A model generated the notes under the pieces. The model was not told the origin of the DNA. It did no database searches and saw only the letters and a list, made by a program, of their open reading frames with translations. A stretch of 64,000 nt of DNA from Chloroflexia bacterium SDU3-3 (GTDB taxonomy: Bacteria > Chloroflexota > Chloroflexia > Chloroflexales > Roseiflexaceae), in assembly GCA_009268125.1 (NCBI GenBank), contig WBOU01000017.1:90242-154241 (forward strand), given 5' to 3'. This document shows, piece after piece, positions 1-7,674 of this stretch; position 1 is the stretch's first letter, and each line of letters begins with the position of its first letter. Both the position numbers and the translations under genes were made by a program.

Positions 1-1
1 G

Positions 2-424
2 CGGCGCGCGATCGATATTCTCGTTTCTGAGAAGCCGTTTTTGGGGACACTTGAAGATCTGCTGGCGCAGCCATTGCGTGACTGCGAGCTGAATGGCGTC
101 CACGCAGAGCTGCGCGTCTCGGGTATTCCACGCACGCTTGCGGATCAGACCAAACATGCGCTCTATCGGATCGCGCAGGAGGCGCTCAACAATGTCCGCC
201 GCCATGCGCACGCGGCGAATGCCTCGATCTGGATTGATTACCGCGACCAGATGGTCCAGCTGCTGATCGAAGATGATGGGGTGGGGCTTGCCCCATCGGC
301 GGCCCAGCACATCGGCCATGGCCTGCATAATCTCCACGAGCGTGCGCTATTTGTCGGCGGGAAGACGGCGATTGAGACAGCGGCGGGCAAGGGCGTTCGG
401 GTGATGGTGGAGGTTCCAGGATGA
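2..424 (+). CDS. Sensor histidine kinase, C-terminal ATPase part (5' end outside window)
   Basis: The reading frame is open from the first bases of the window, so this is the end of a longer gene; the TTG at 41 is probably internal. The visible 140 residues form a HATPase_c domain of the NarL/DegS (HisKA_3) type: the N box reads YRIAQEALNNVRRHA and the G1 box reads IEDDGVGL, followed by GHGLHNLHERA, the G2 region. This domain binds ATP and phosphorylates the kinase's own histidine, which lies upstream of the window. The stop overlaps the start of the response regulator by four bases (ATGA), so the two are translationally coupled and are almost certainly a cognate pair. The sensor domain and the signal cannot be seen. 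Confidence 0.85.
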   Translation, partial: RRAIDILVSEKPFLGTLEDLLAQPLRDCELNGVHAELRVSGIPRTLADQTKHALYRIAQEALNNVRRHAHAANASIWIDYRDQMVQLLIEDDGVGLAPSAAQHIGHGLHNLHERALFVGGKTAIETAAGKGVRVMVEVPG

Positions 425-1041
425 GCGATCGCATCTCTGTGCTGCTCGTTGATGATCATGCGCTCTTTCGCAGCGGCCTCCGCAGCCTCCTCCAGTTCTA
501 TGAGGATATAGTTGTGGTAGGCGAGGCCAGCCATGGGGATGCGGCCCTCGCCTGTCTTCCCTCCCTCGCACCAGCGGTGATCTTGATGGACGTTGATATG
601 CCCGGATCGGGTGGGATTGCGGCGACCGCTACTATCCGCGTTTCCTTCCCGACATGTCGGGTGCTGCTGCTGTCGGGGCATCGGCGCTTTGCGGTTGCGG
701 GCCTTCAGGCGGGTGCTCGGGGATATGTGCTGAAGGATGCGGATGAGGACATAATTATCCATGCCATCCGTACGGTCCACGCCGGCGGGGTGTATCTCCA
801 GCCAGATATTCAGATGACCGTGGCTGATGGTCTTCAGGATGGCGGGGCGTGGGTGCTCTCTGATCGAGAGGTGGCGATCCTGCGTCTGCTTGCCTCCGGC
901 GAGGGGAGCCGCGCCATTGGCGATGCGCTTGGTCTCAGTGAGCATCGGATCAAACAGTGCATCGGTACGATCCTGGAGAAGCTGGGAGCGCGTGATCGTG
1001 CGCATGCGGTGGCGATCGCGCTGCGTGCGGGGCGCATCTAG
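421..1041 (+). CDS. NarL/FixJ-family response regulator
   Basis: A 206-residue two-domain response regulator. The N-terminal receiver domain has the acidic pair D11/D12, the phospho-acceptor D57 in ILMDVDMPG, the switch serine in LLLSGH and the conserved lysine in YVLKDA. The C-terminal part is a LuxR-type helix-turn-helix starting LSDREVAILRLLASGE, with the recognition helix around LSEHRIKQCIGTILEKLGA. It starts at the ATG overlapping the kinase stop. It should be phosphorylated by the kinase encoded just upstream and bind DNA as a dimer. Its targets are unknown; the surface and protease genes downstream are candidates by position only. Confidence 0.9.
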   Translation: MSDRISVLLVDDHALFRSGLRSLLQFYEDIVVVGEASHGDAALACLPSLAPAVILMDVDMPGSGGIAATATIRVSFPTCRVLLLSGHRRFAVAGLQAGARGYVLKDADEDIIIHAIRTVHAGGVYLQPDIQMTVADGLQDGGAWVLSDREVAILRLLASGEGSRAIGDALGLSEHRIKQCIGTILEKLGARDRAHAVAIALRAGRI

Positions 1042-1263
1042 GCGGCGCACGTGCGGGTGTGCTAGCTAAACGTATAGTAAAAACTACATGATCGTGACTT
1101 CCCCCCATGATCATCGGTCCTGTATCCTATTCCTACGGTTGCTGCTGCCGCGTTCGCTGGCTCGGTCGTGACCTTCGGTCCGTGGCTGATCCAGTGAAAG
1201 GGGGCGCTCGGCGGTATGCTCCGCAGTGTGCGTGCATGCGCTGCAAGGAAAAGGATACCTACG

Positions 1264-1653
1264 GTGGACCGCCAACGTTCTGCCCTCATGACTACCCCTC
1301 CGCTGGACGCCGTTGCCGATGACCAGCAACGGCTTACGCTTGGACAGGCGCTGCTCGGCGCAGAGCGCACCGGTCAGCTTTCCCCTGCTGCCTGGCCGCT
1401 CCTTCGCGATATCCTCCTTGCCTCAAACGATCCGGCAGTGCTCGCGCTGGTGGCCTTGCTGCGGGCGTGGATGCAGGCCCGCCAGATGGTGATGACGGCG
1501 TACCAAGATCTTGAGGGCGGTATGGCAGCGGTTACTGCTGCCCAGGATACACCGCACATACTGGCTGATGCTGCTGCCCAGCTCTCCATGCGTGCGGATG
1601 AGCTGGCCGCCCGCGCACGTCAGCTCGCTGATTTGGAGCGCGAGCGACGATGA
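1264..1653 (+). CDS. Small helical protein of unknown function
   Basis: About 129 residues from the GTG at 1264, which has an AAGGAAAAGGA ribosome site about 11 bases upstream; the ATG at 1288 is an alternative, and the upstream ATG at 1216 lacks a good site. The protein is soluble, Ala/Leu/Arg-rich and predicted helical (SPAAWPLLRDILL, AQLSMRADELAARARQL), with no signal peptide and no motif I recognise. Its stop overlaps the start of the C25 peptidase gene (ATGA), so it heads the operon that runs to 5747. A TATGCT hexamer at 1215-1220 could be its -10 box, but it lacks the upstream box seen at the five shared promoters. Function not assignable. Confidence 0.6.
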   Translation: MDRQRSALMTTPPLDAVADDQQRLTLGQALLGAERTGQLSPAAWPLLRDILLASNDPAVLALVALLRAWMQARQMVMTAYQDLEGGMAAVTAAQDTPHILADAAAQLSMRADELAARARQLADLERERR

Positions 1654-3614
1654 TCCCCCTCCGCTGCACCCTTCCCCTCTTCCTGGTCGTCAGTCTTCCG
1701 TGGTTTTCACCGCCCCACGCCAGCCCGCCGCTTCCTGTGGCCGCCCGTGTCGTCGCGCCTGGTCAGGTGGTGGTCTCGGACACCCAGCTCCAGGCAGCGG
1801 GCTGGTCGCTGCCGCTCGATCGCGCGCGCGTCACGCTCACACGCCAGGGTACGACCCTGCCGCTCACCGACATCGGCGACGGCTTCGCGTGGGTGGCCCC
1901 GCAGGCGGGCACGGCCTGGCTGTCGCTCGCGGACGTCCCGGCCCCGCGCCAGGCGCTGCCCGCGCGGCTGCCCACGCCGCTCACCTGGTCGCCCGCTGCG
2001 CGGTATGACCGTCACACCCAGACGGCGGCGGGCGGGAGCTGGTGGGCGGGCGAGCTGCGCGGGGATGCGGCGCTGAGTGCCACGCTCATGCTGGACACCG
2101 CCATTCCAGCGGGCACGCCGCTCCGGGTGCAGGTGCGGGCCACGGCGGCGGGCAGCCACGCGGTGGCGGTGGCGGTGGACGGCCAGCCGCTGCCCACGCT
2201 GCGCTGGAGCGATGCTACCCCCCAGGTCGTGACCCACACCCTGACGCTGGGGGCGCACGCGGCGGGGCCGCTGCGGCTCGACCTCGCGCAGGCGGTGGCG
2301 GGCGATACGGTCCTGGTGGCGTCAGTGACGTTGCCCACGGTCTTCCCACTGGCCCCGGCGCTCCCTACGCCCTCCCTGCGCCCTGCGGTCAGGGTGCCTG
2401 CCGACGCCGCCCAGGCGGATTTGCTCATCCTGTCCCACGCCGACTTTCTCCCCGCGCTCGCGCCCCTGATCGCCGCCCACGCCCAGCGCGGCGAGCGGGC
2501 GGTGGCCGTGGATGTGCAGGCGGCCTATGACGCGTATGGTGCGGGCGATCCCGCCCCGGATGCGATCCGCGCGCTGATCCGTGCGCTCCAGCCCCGCGCG
2601 GTCCTGCTGGTCGGGGCCGGGTCGGTGGCCACGGGCGCGGCGGCGGACGCGCGGCCCACGTTCATTCCGCCTTACTTGGTGGTGCTGCCGTTCGATGGCG
2701 AGACCGCCTGCGATAGCTGCTATGGCCGCCTCGCGGCGGGGGATGTGCGCGCCCAGGTGGTGCCCGACATCCCCGTCGGGCGGCTGCCGGTGCGCACGCT
2801 GGCCGAGGCCGAGGCGGTGGTGGCCAAGACCGCCGCCGCCATCACCGCCGCACCGGCGGGGAGCTGGCAGACCCGCGCGCTGGTGGTGGCCGACAACGAT
2901 CTGGCGGCAGATGGCACGCCCGACCCCGCCGGGCCGTTCAGCGCGACGGTGGCCGCCGCTCTGGCGGCGCTGCCGCGCGGGATGACGGCCACGACGCTGG
3001 TCTATGCGCCGGATCAGGCCCAGGCCAGCGTCATGTGGGAGCCGGATGTGGCGCGGCTGCGCTGTCGGATGTTCCGGGCCTTGGACGGCGGGCGTGCGAG
3101 CGACACCGCCTGCGCGCCGAATGCGGCAGATGCGCGCGGGGTGGCGCTGTGGGTGTATGTGGGCCACGGCTCGCCCTGGCAGTGGGGCGCGACCGAGGCG
3201 GGGGCGGCCACGCCGTACCTCTGGTATCTCTACGACGCCGACGCGCGGCGGAACGGGGCGCAGCTGCCGATCCTGCTGGGCATGACCTGTCTGAGTGGGG
3301 ATTTCGCCAACCCGGTGCTGGAGACGACCGACGAGCGGCTGGTGCTGCGGCCCTCGGGCGGGGTGCTGGCGGCGTTGAGCAGCACCGGGGAGGGTGTGAA
3401 CACGGGCCACCAGGCCCTGCTGCCTGCGGTGGTGGGGCAGCTCTACGCGCCGACGGGCGACCGCAGCCTGGGGGCGGCGCTCCTGGCGGGGCTGCGCGCC
3501 CTGGGGGTGGGGCACGCGGATCAGGCGTATACGTTCGGCATCCTGGGCGACCCGCTGGTGGGGGTGCCGTGGGTGCCGCAGGGGACGGCGTATCTGCCGC
3601 TGGTGACGCGATGA
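1650..3614 (+). CDS. Exported C25-family (gingipain-like) cysteine peptidase
   Basis: 654 residues with an N-terminal signal peptide (LPLFLVVSLPWFSPPHAS). After a beta-rich N-terminal part, the region from about residue 245 matches peptidase family C25: LLILSHADF, a VLLVGAG strand, then LWVYVGHGSPWQWG carrying the likely catalytic H506 and ILLGMTCLSGDF carrying the likely nucleophile C547. The segment DIPVGRLPVRTLAEAE is also typical of the family. The chain ends in AYLPLVTR, a C-terminal motif found on other exported proteins here. C25 enzymes in Chloroflexota and Bacteroidota process or turn over surface proteins; processing of the neighbouring adhesins is an inference. ATGA overlaps on both sides show translational coupling. 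Confidence 0.82.
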   Translation: MIPLRCTLPLFLVVSLPWFSPPHASPPLPVAARVVAPGQVVVSDTQLQAAGWSLPLDRARVTLTRQGTTLPLTDIGDGFAWVAPQAGTAWLSLADVPAPRQALPARLPTPLTWSPAARYDRHTQTAAGGSWWAGELRGDAALSATLMLDTAIPAGTPLRVQVRATAAGSHAVAVAVDGQPLPTLRWSDATPQVVTHTLTLGAHAAGPLRLDLAQAVAGDTVLVASVTLPTVFPLAPALPTPSLRPAVRVPADAAQADLLILSHADFLPALAPLIAAHAQRGERAVAVDVQAAYDAYGAGDPAPDAIRALIRALQPRAVLLVGAGSVATGAAADARPTFIPPYLVVLPFDGETACDSCYGRLAAGDVRAQVVPDIPVGRLPVRTLAEAEAVVAKTAAAITAAPAGSWQTRALVVADNDLAADGTPDPAGPFSATVAAALAALPRGMTATTLVYAPDQAQASVMWEPDVARLRCRMFRALDGGRASDTACAPNAADARGVALWVYVGHGSPWQWGATEAGAATPYLWYLYDADARRNGAQLPILLGMTCLSGDFANPVLETTDERLVLRPSGGVLAALSSTGEGVNTGHQALLPAVVGQLYAPTGDRSLGAALLAGLRALGVGHADQAYTFGILGDPLVGVPWVPQGTAYLPLVTR

Positions 3615-4249
3615 CGGGCATGCAGACACAGCTTGCGCTGGTAACGCAGCGGCCAGGGATGAAGGCGCGCTACGCGGCGGCGGGCGTGGCGGTGGCGGTG
3701 TACCCGGTGCAGGAGGGCGGCCACTGGCCGCGCATCCCGGATGAGTTGCCGATCGTGCTGGATACGGTGGGGATGCCGCCGGAGCTGCTGATCCAGTTGC
3801 TGGCCTGGGTGCCGGACACGCTGGTGGTGATCGCCGTGCCGGAGGCCTTGCTGACGCTGCGGCTGCTGGCGATGAGCCAGGATGTGCAGCTGGTGTTGCC
3901 GGATGACCCCAACGCGCTGCGGCAGTGTCAGCGCGTTGTGCCGAATCTTATTCCAGGTGGTCAAATGGGCTGGATGATCCCGCCGCCGCTGGCGCTGGCC
4001 CCGCAGCCGGATCGGCTGCGGGTGCTGGCTGCGCTGCGGGTGCTGGCCGCGCTGCGTGAGGCGCAGACCATGCAGGCGGCAGCGAAAAGGAGAGGTGTGT
4101 CCAAGGCAACGTTGAGTCGGCAGCTGGCCGCGCTGCGTGCGGCGCTGGGTTTGCCGCCGGGCCGGGAGAAGCGTGATCGTCCGTCGGTGCATGCGGCGCA
4201 GATTCTGGAGTGGCTGGCGCAGGGGTGCGAGCGTGAGCTGGCGGCGTAG
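3611..4249 (+). CDS. Putative DNA-binding protein with C-terminal helix-turn-helix
   Basis: 212 residues from the ATG overlapping the peptidase stop. The N-terminal half contains alternating strands and helices (LPIVLDTVGMPPELLIQLL, DTLVVIAVPEALLTLRLLA, DVQLVLPDDP), resembling a receiver-like or Rossmann-like fold without clear catalytic residues. The C-terminal part (about 135-212) reads REAQTMQAAAKRRGVSKAT followed by LSRQLAALRAALGL, a good helix-turn-helix of the resolvase or sigma-70 region 4 kind. It lies in the same operon as the peptidase and the ParA-like ATPase. A regulatory role is inferred. The duplicated short run RVLAALRVLAALRE is visible before the HTH. Confidence 0.65.
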   Translation: MTGMQTQLALVTQRPGMKARYAAAGVAVAVYPVQEGGHWPRIPDELPIVLDTVGMPPELLIQLLAWVPDTLVVIAVPEALLTLRLLAMSQDVQLVLPDDPNALRQCQRVVPNLIPGGQMGWMIPPPLALAPQPDRLRVLAALRVLAALREAQTMQAAAKRRGVSKATLSRQLAALRAALGLPPGREKRDRPSVHAAQILEWLAQGCERELAA

Positions 4250-4260
4250 GAGGTGGGGCG

Positions 4261-4974
4261 ATGTGTCTGATGTGGTGCCATGTGCAGCGCTGGGTGGTGG
4301 ATAACGACCTGCCGTGTGACGGGTGCGCGTTGGGCCAAGCGGCGCGGCTACCGTCATCGTGGGCGTGTGACACCTGTCGGCATGGGCAGGGGGGGATGTG
4401 CACGCTCACGCGCGAGGCGCAGCCGGTGGCGGGGCGCTGCTGCCACTGGCAGATGGTGCCGCGTGCGGAGCGCATGCTGGTGCTGGGGGATGACCAGCTC
4501 GCGCCGTGGCTGCGCGGGGTGGGTGGGGTGGCGGCGGTGTTTTTGGCCTCGCCAACCGCGCCGCCGCTCCAGCGGGATGCGGCGGGCCAGGTGGTGGTCG
4601 CGCTGGATGACCTGAGCGTGCCGCTGGTGTATGGGGTCGCGGCGGCAGGGTGGGATGCGGCGCTGGGCTGGGGTGCGGATGCCCCTGCGCTGGGCTGGGA
4701 GCCGCCGCTGGACGCGGTGCGGCAGCAGGCGATTAGCGCGTTGCTGGACGCGCTGGAGGTGGTGAACCCGTCCCCGCTCGGCGTGGCGCTCACGCATCTG
4801 CATGAGGCGCTGGCCCAGGCGACCGTGCCGCTGCCTGCGGGGTGGGCGGCGCTCGTGGCGGACCTGCTGGCGCTGGGGCAGGAGCGCGCGGTGGGCGATG
4901 CGGCCCTGTTGGCGCAGCTGGCGGCGGTGGCCCGCGTGGCGGCTAGGACGACGGAGGAGACACGGCCATGCTGA
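4261..4974 (+). CDS. Protein with Cys-rich N terminus, unknown function
   Basis: 237 residues. The first 62 residues hold nine cysteines, in the pairs CDGC and CDTC and in GMCTL and GRCCHW. This suggests a zinc- or iron-sulphur-binding module. The remaining 170 residues are Ala/Leu-rich and helical, with no membrane segment and no motif I recognise. Its end overlaps the start of the MinD/ParA-like ATPase gene by seven bases. An ATPase of the CooC/ParA group next to a Cys-rich protein can suggest metal-centre insertion, but this is only a hint; a partition or regulatory role is as likely. Confidence 0.6.
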   Translation: MCLMWCHVQRWVVDNDLPCDGCALGQAARLPSSWACDTCRHGQGGMCTLTREAQPVAGRCCHWQMVPRAERMLVLGDDQLAPWLRGVGGVAAVFLASPTAPPLQRDAAGQVVVALDDLSVPLVYGVAAAGWDAALGWGADAPALGWEPPLDAVRQQAISALLDALEVVNPSPLGVALTHLHEALAQATVPLPAGWAALVADLLALGQERAVGDAALLAQLAAVARVAARTTEETRPC

Positions 4975-5747
4975 TCGCGCTGGCGGGGAAGGGGTCGAGC
5001 GGGAAGAGCACGCTGGCGGCGGTGCTGGTGGACGCGCTGGCGGCCCAGGCCGGGGTGCGATCGCTCATCGTCGATGCGGACCCGCACCAGAGTTTGTGTA
5101 TGCTGATGGGGGTTCAGCCGCCGCATACCTTAGGCACGCTGCGCAGCCAGTACGAGCGGGCGCTCATCACGGGGCGGGACGCAGCGCTGCGCCCGGATGA
5201 GGGCCGGGTGGCGTTTGCAGAGCGGCTGCTGGGAGAGGAGGCGCTCGTGTGTGGGTCGCGGCGGGACGTGCTGGCGCTGGGTCGGTGGGAGCTGGCGGGG
5301 AGCCAGTGCACGCCGAACCGAGTGCTGGGCTACGCGCTGGAGCAGCTGGTGCCGCGCTACCCGCTGACCCTCATTGACCACGAGGCGGGGATCGAGCCGA
5401 TCGGGCGGTTTGGGACGGCCCTGGATCGGCTGCTGGTGGTGGCGACGCCGGAGGCGCTGAGCCTAGATGTGGCAGGGCAGATCCTGGCGCACGCCCGCGC
5501 AGTAGGGCGGACGGTGCGGGATGCGCAGCTCATCCTGAATCGGGTGAGGCCCGATGATCTGACCGATGAGACAGTGTTGGACGCACTCTGGCAGTTGGAG
5601 CGCTTGGGCATGCCGCTGGTGTTGACCTTGCCGGAGTCGCCCGCGCTCCAGCAGTGCAGTCGCCGACGGCTCGGCCCGCAGGCGCTTCCTGCGGATGAGC
5701 CGTGGCGACGGAAGCTCATGGCCGCGCTACCAAGGTTGCTCGGCTAG
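4968..5747 (+). CDS. MinD/ParA/CooC-like P-loop ATPase
   Basis: 259 residues. The N terminus carries a deviant Walker A motif, LAGKGSSGKSTLA, with the signature lysine K8 and catalytic K13, and a Walker A' strand SLIVDADPHQSL. The switch II/Walker B region reads YPLTLIDHEAGIEPIGR, and the C-terminal AQLILNRVRPDD strand is the usual nucleotide-base contact. The HEAGIE sequence resembles the CooC/ArsA/Mrp branch rather than classical ParA, where DTPPG is usual. Such ATPases dimerise on ATP and position plasmids, proteins or metal cofactors. It ends the operon; a strong hairpin and T-run follow. The ParB genes in this window are far away, so pairing with them is unproven. Confidence 0.78.
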   Translation: MLIALAGKGSSGKSTLAAVLVDALAAQAGVRSLIVDADPHQSLCMLMGVQPPHTLGTLRSQYERALITGRDAALRPDEGRVAFAERLLGEEALVCGSRRDVLALGRWELAGSQCTPNRVLGYALEQLVPRYPLTLIDHEAGIEPIGRFGTALDRLLVVATPEALSLDVAGQILAHARAVGRTVRDAQLILNRVRPDDLTDETVLDALWQLERLGMPLVLTLPESPALQQCSRRRLGPQALPADEPWRRKLMAALPRLLG

Positions 5748-5772
5748 ATCGACTCGACCATCGGCGCGATAT

Positions 5773-5815
5773 GGTGGCGACCAGGGGCAACCCTCGGTCG
5801 CCACCGTGTGTTTTT
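5773..5815 (+). terminator. Rho-independent terminator after the ATPase gene
   Basis: Perfect 10-bp stem GGTGGCGACC (5773-5782) and GGTCGCCACC (5796-5805) with a 13-base loop; the T-run is 5811-5815. It closes the 1264-5747 operon and sits immediately upstream of promoter element P1. Confidence 0.75.
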
Positions 5816-5822
5816 GGGGGGA

Positions 5823-5918
5823 TTTAGTACTTTTGCTAGCACCCCCCGGTACCTCAGCATGCAAAATTGATACTTAGCAGTGATTTTTTGGCGTTCTGGC
5901 TTGCTATGCTGGACGTGG
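5823..5918 (+). promoter_or_regulatory. Shared promoter element, copy P1 (surface operon)
   Basis: This 96-base block is repeated at 16901-16996 with only two differences. It contains the box ATTGATACTTAGCA (TTGATA at 5867-5872) and the proposed -10 TATGCT at 5905-5910, 32 bases further on. The same box and hexamer, at the same distance of 32-33, occur in front of four other operons in the window. The ATG of the first gene lies 29 bases after the -10. The -35 position (10 bases after TTGATA) reads ATTTTT, a poor match, which suggests that an activator binds the upstream box. Confidence 0.7.
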
Positions 5919-5938
5919 CTGATAGAAAAGGAACGGAT

Positions 5939-6409
5939 ATGAACGTGATGCTATTGACTGATGGGCCAGGGCCATGGCAGGAGCGACTGGAGCAGGCGCA
6001 GCGGCCCGCGCGCGCGGTATGGCGCGTTGGGCGGAAAGATGGGAGCGGGTGGGAGCGGGTGGGGCCGGGCGCAGACCCGTGGGAGACGCCAGCGGCGTGG
6101 GATATGTGTGTGATGGTGCAAGAGCGGCAGCGGCAGCATCTGCCGTTCATGCTGCGGACCGCACCCGAGATCCCCATCCTGCTGATCACACCGTGGGTGA
6201 CGGCGGCGCAGGCGCAGGTGACGCGGATGCGCTGGGTGCGGGTGATTTGTCCGCCCCGGCACGCGGCGGAACCGGGGCGGTTGTCGGACCTGCTGGCGAT
6301 GGTGGCGGCGCTGCGCGCGGGCGCGATCACGTTGGGAAATGACCCGACGGGGCGACACCCGCGCCGTCGGCAGCAGCCGAATGGGAGGTGCTATGTATAC
6401 GGTGCGTGA
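5939..6409 (+). CDS. Small cytosolic protein, possibly receiver-like
   Basis: 156 residues from the ATG at 5939, preceded by AAAAGGAA; the longer upstream frame runs through promoter P1 and is not used. The protein begins NVMLLTDGPGPW, then AAWDMCVMVQER, PEIPILLITPW and MRWVRVICPPRH, an alternation of strands and helices compatible with a receiver-like alpha/beta fold without the phospho-acceptor. It has no signal peptide. It is the first gene of the P1 operon and overlaps the next gene by 17 bases. Function not assignable; regulation of the surface genes downstream is a positional guess. Confidence 0.6.
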   Translation: MNVMLLTDGPGPWQERLEQAQRPARAVWRVGRKDGSGWERVGPGADPWETPAAWDMCVMVQERQRQHLPFMLRTAPEIPILLITPWVTAAQAQVTRMRWVRVICPPRHAAEPGRLSDLLAMVAALRAGAITLGNDPTGRHPRRRQQPNGRCYVYGA

Positions 6410-7037
6410 GGACGAGCAGGCGGTGGTGACGGCGGTGGTGCGGTGGCTGGAGCAGAGCGCGGCGCGGCGGCGGGGGCTGGCCCCGACGGAGCCGTATCGG
6501 ATGCAGCGGACCGACACGCTGAAGATGCTGATCGAGGCGGAGGAGGCCGGACGGGTGCTGCTCGGGCTGCTGGTGCAGCTGCCGCATGAGGGGGCGAAAG
6601 CGATGCTGGGCAGTTTGGTGACGACGATCCAGACGGTGGTGACGGTGTCGTGCAAGGACCACGAGGCCGCGCCGCTGATCACCTCACGGATGCAGCGGGT
6701 GGCGGTGTCGGCGGCGGGGGCGGTGCTGCTGCGGGACGCGCTGGCGATGTTGCTGATTGCGGCGCTGGATGACGATGCGGGGGAGTTGGAGGTGCGGCTG
6801 GAGCGGGCGGCGGAGGGGGCATGCCTGACGGTGGCGTGTGACCGACCGGGTATTCTGGACCCGGTGCCGCTGCTGGCGGCGCTGCGGGCGGAGGTCGAGG
6901 CCCACGGCGGGAGCTGGGTGGGCGGGCCGACGCCGTATGGGGTGATGCAGGAGCCGGTCGCGACCTATGACGAGATCTGGGCGGGCGAGCCGATCCCGTC
7001 GGGCGAGAGCTGGCAGGTGCAGGTGCGGATTGCCTAA
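6393..7037 (+). CDS. Cytosolic protein, possible degenerate histidine-kinase-like fold
   Basis: 214 residues from the ATG at 6393, which has a GGGAGG ribosome site; the longer open frame upstream lacks one. The N-terminal two thirds is helical (MLIEAEEAGRVLLGLL, RDALAMLLIAALDDD); the C-terminal third reads LEVRLERAAEGACLTVACD, then LAALRAEVEAHGGSW, which resembles the strand-helix end of a HATPase domain lacking the N and G boxes. Together with the receiver-like gene before it this could be a degenerate two-component pair, but that is speculative. No membrane segment. It lies in the P1 operon ahead of the adhesin genes. Confidence 0.55.
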   Translation: MYTVREDEQAVVTAVVRWLEQSAARRRGLAPTEPYRMQRTDTLKMLIEAEEAGRVLLGLLVQLPHEGAKAMLGSLVTTIQTVVTVSCKDHEAAPLITSRMQRVAVSAAGAVLLRDALAMLLIAALDDDAGELEVRLERAAEGACLTVACDRPGILDPVPLLAALRAEVEAHGGSWVGGPTPYGVMQEPVATYDEIWAGEPIPSGESWQVQVRIA

Positions 7038-7091
7038 GGGACCCATCCGGCTGGCAGTGGGCTGGCCGGTGGCCAGAGATGTGAGGACCAG

Positions 7092-7658
7092 ATGCGAACA
7101 TCGACGACATGGCTGGTGACGGCGGCGGCGGTAGTGGTGGCGGTGGTGGGGATGGTGGCAGCGCCCGTGCGGGCGGCGAACCCGGCCATCTTTGGGCGGC
7201 ACTGGATCGACGCGAACTGCAACGGGGTGTATGACGATGGCGAGGCCCCGATCACGGGCGTGTCGGTGTACCTCTACCGCTTCGGGGCGGATGGGGTGCC
7301 ATTCACCTCGGATGATCGCCAGCTCCATGTGCTTGGCCTGTACTACGGCGGGGCGAAGATGGGCTGGTATGAGGACGATGCCGACTCGTCGCGGATGCTG
7401 ACGGATGAGCGCTACCGTCTGTCGATCCTCCAGGGTGGGCGGCCTGCGGGCTATATCCCGACGAAGTACCGCGCGGGGGACGACCCCAGCCGCTGGTCGT
7501 CGCTCCAGAGCAACTGGACGACGGGCGACCTGCCCAACAAGGGCTTTGCGATTGATCCCAACGCTAGTGTGACGGGCGGCAACATCGGCATCGCGCCGGA
7601 GAGCTGCACGGCGCAGTGGTACACCGAGCATGTGTACCTGCCGCTCACAACCAAGTAA
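7092..7658 (+). CDS. Exported SdrD B-like domain protein with C-terminal YLPL motif
   Basis: 188 residues starting with a clear signal peptide (LVTAAAVVVAVVGMVAAPVRAA). The mature part begins with an SdrD B-type calcium-binding loop, WIDANCNGVYDDGEAPI, then a beta-rich body (VSVYLYRFGADG, YRLSILQGGRPAGY). The last residues are VYLPLTTK, close to the ends of the C25 peptidase (AYLPLVTR) and the large adhesin (IYLPLVQR). It is one repeat unit long, so it may be a minor surface subunit beside the large adhesin encoded next. Two cysteines (C36 and C177 approximately) may form a disulphide. The gene follows a GTGAGGA ribosome site. Confidence 0.75.
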   Translation: MRTSTTWLVTAAAVVVAVVGMVAAPVRAANPAIFGRHWIDANCNGVYDDGEAPITGVSVYLYRFGADGVPFTSDDRQLHVLGLYYGGAKMGWYEDDADSSRMLTDERYRLSILQGGRPAGYIPTKYRAGDDPSRWSSLQSNWTTGDLPNKGFAIDPNASVTGGNIGIAPESCTAQWYTEHVYLPLTTK

Positions 7659-7674
7659 CCAAAAGGACATGGCA

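Noticed and set aside
1215..1220. TATGCT as a sixth copy of the shared promoter
   Set aside because: No ATTGAYR..TAG box at 32-33 bases upstream and no -35 match.
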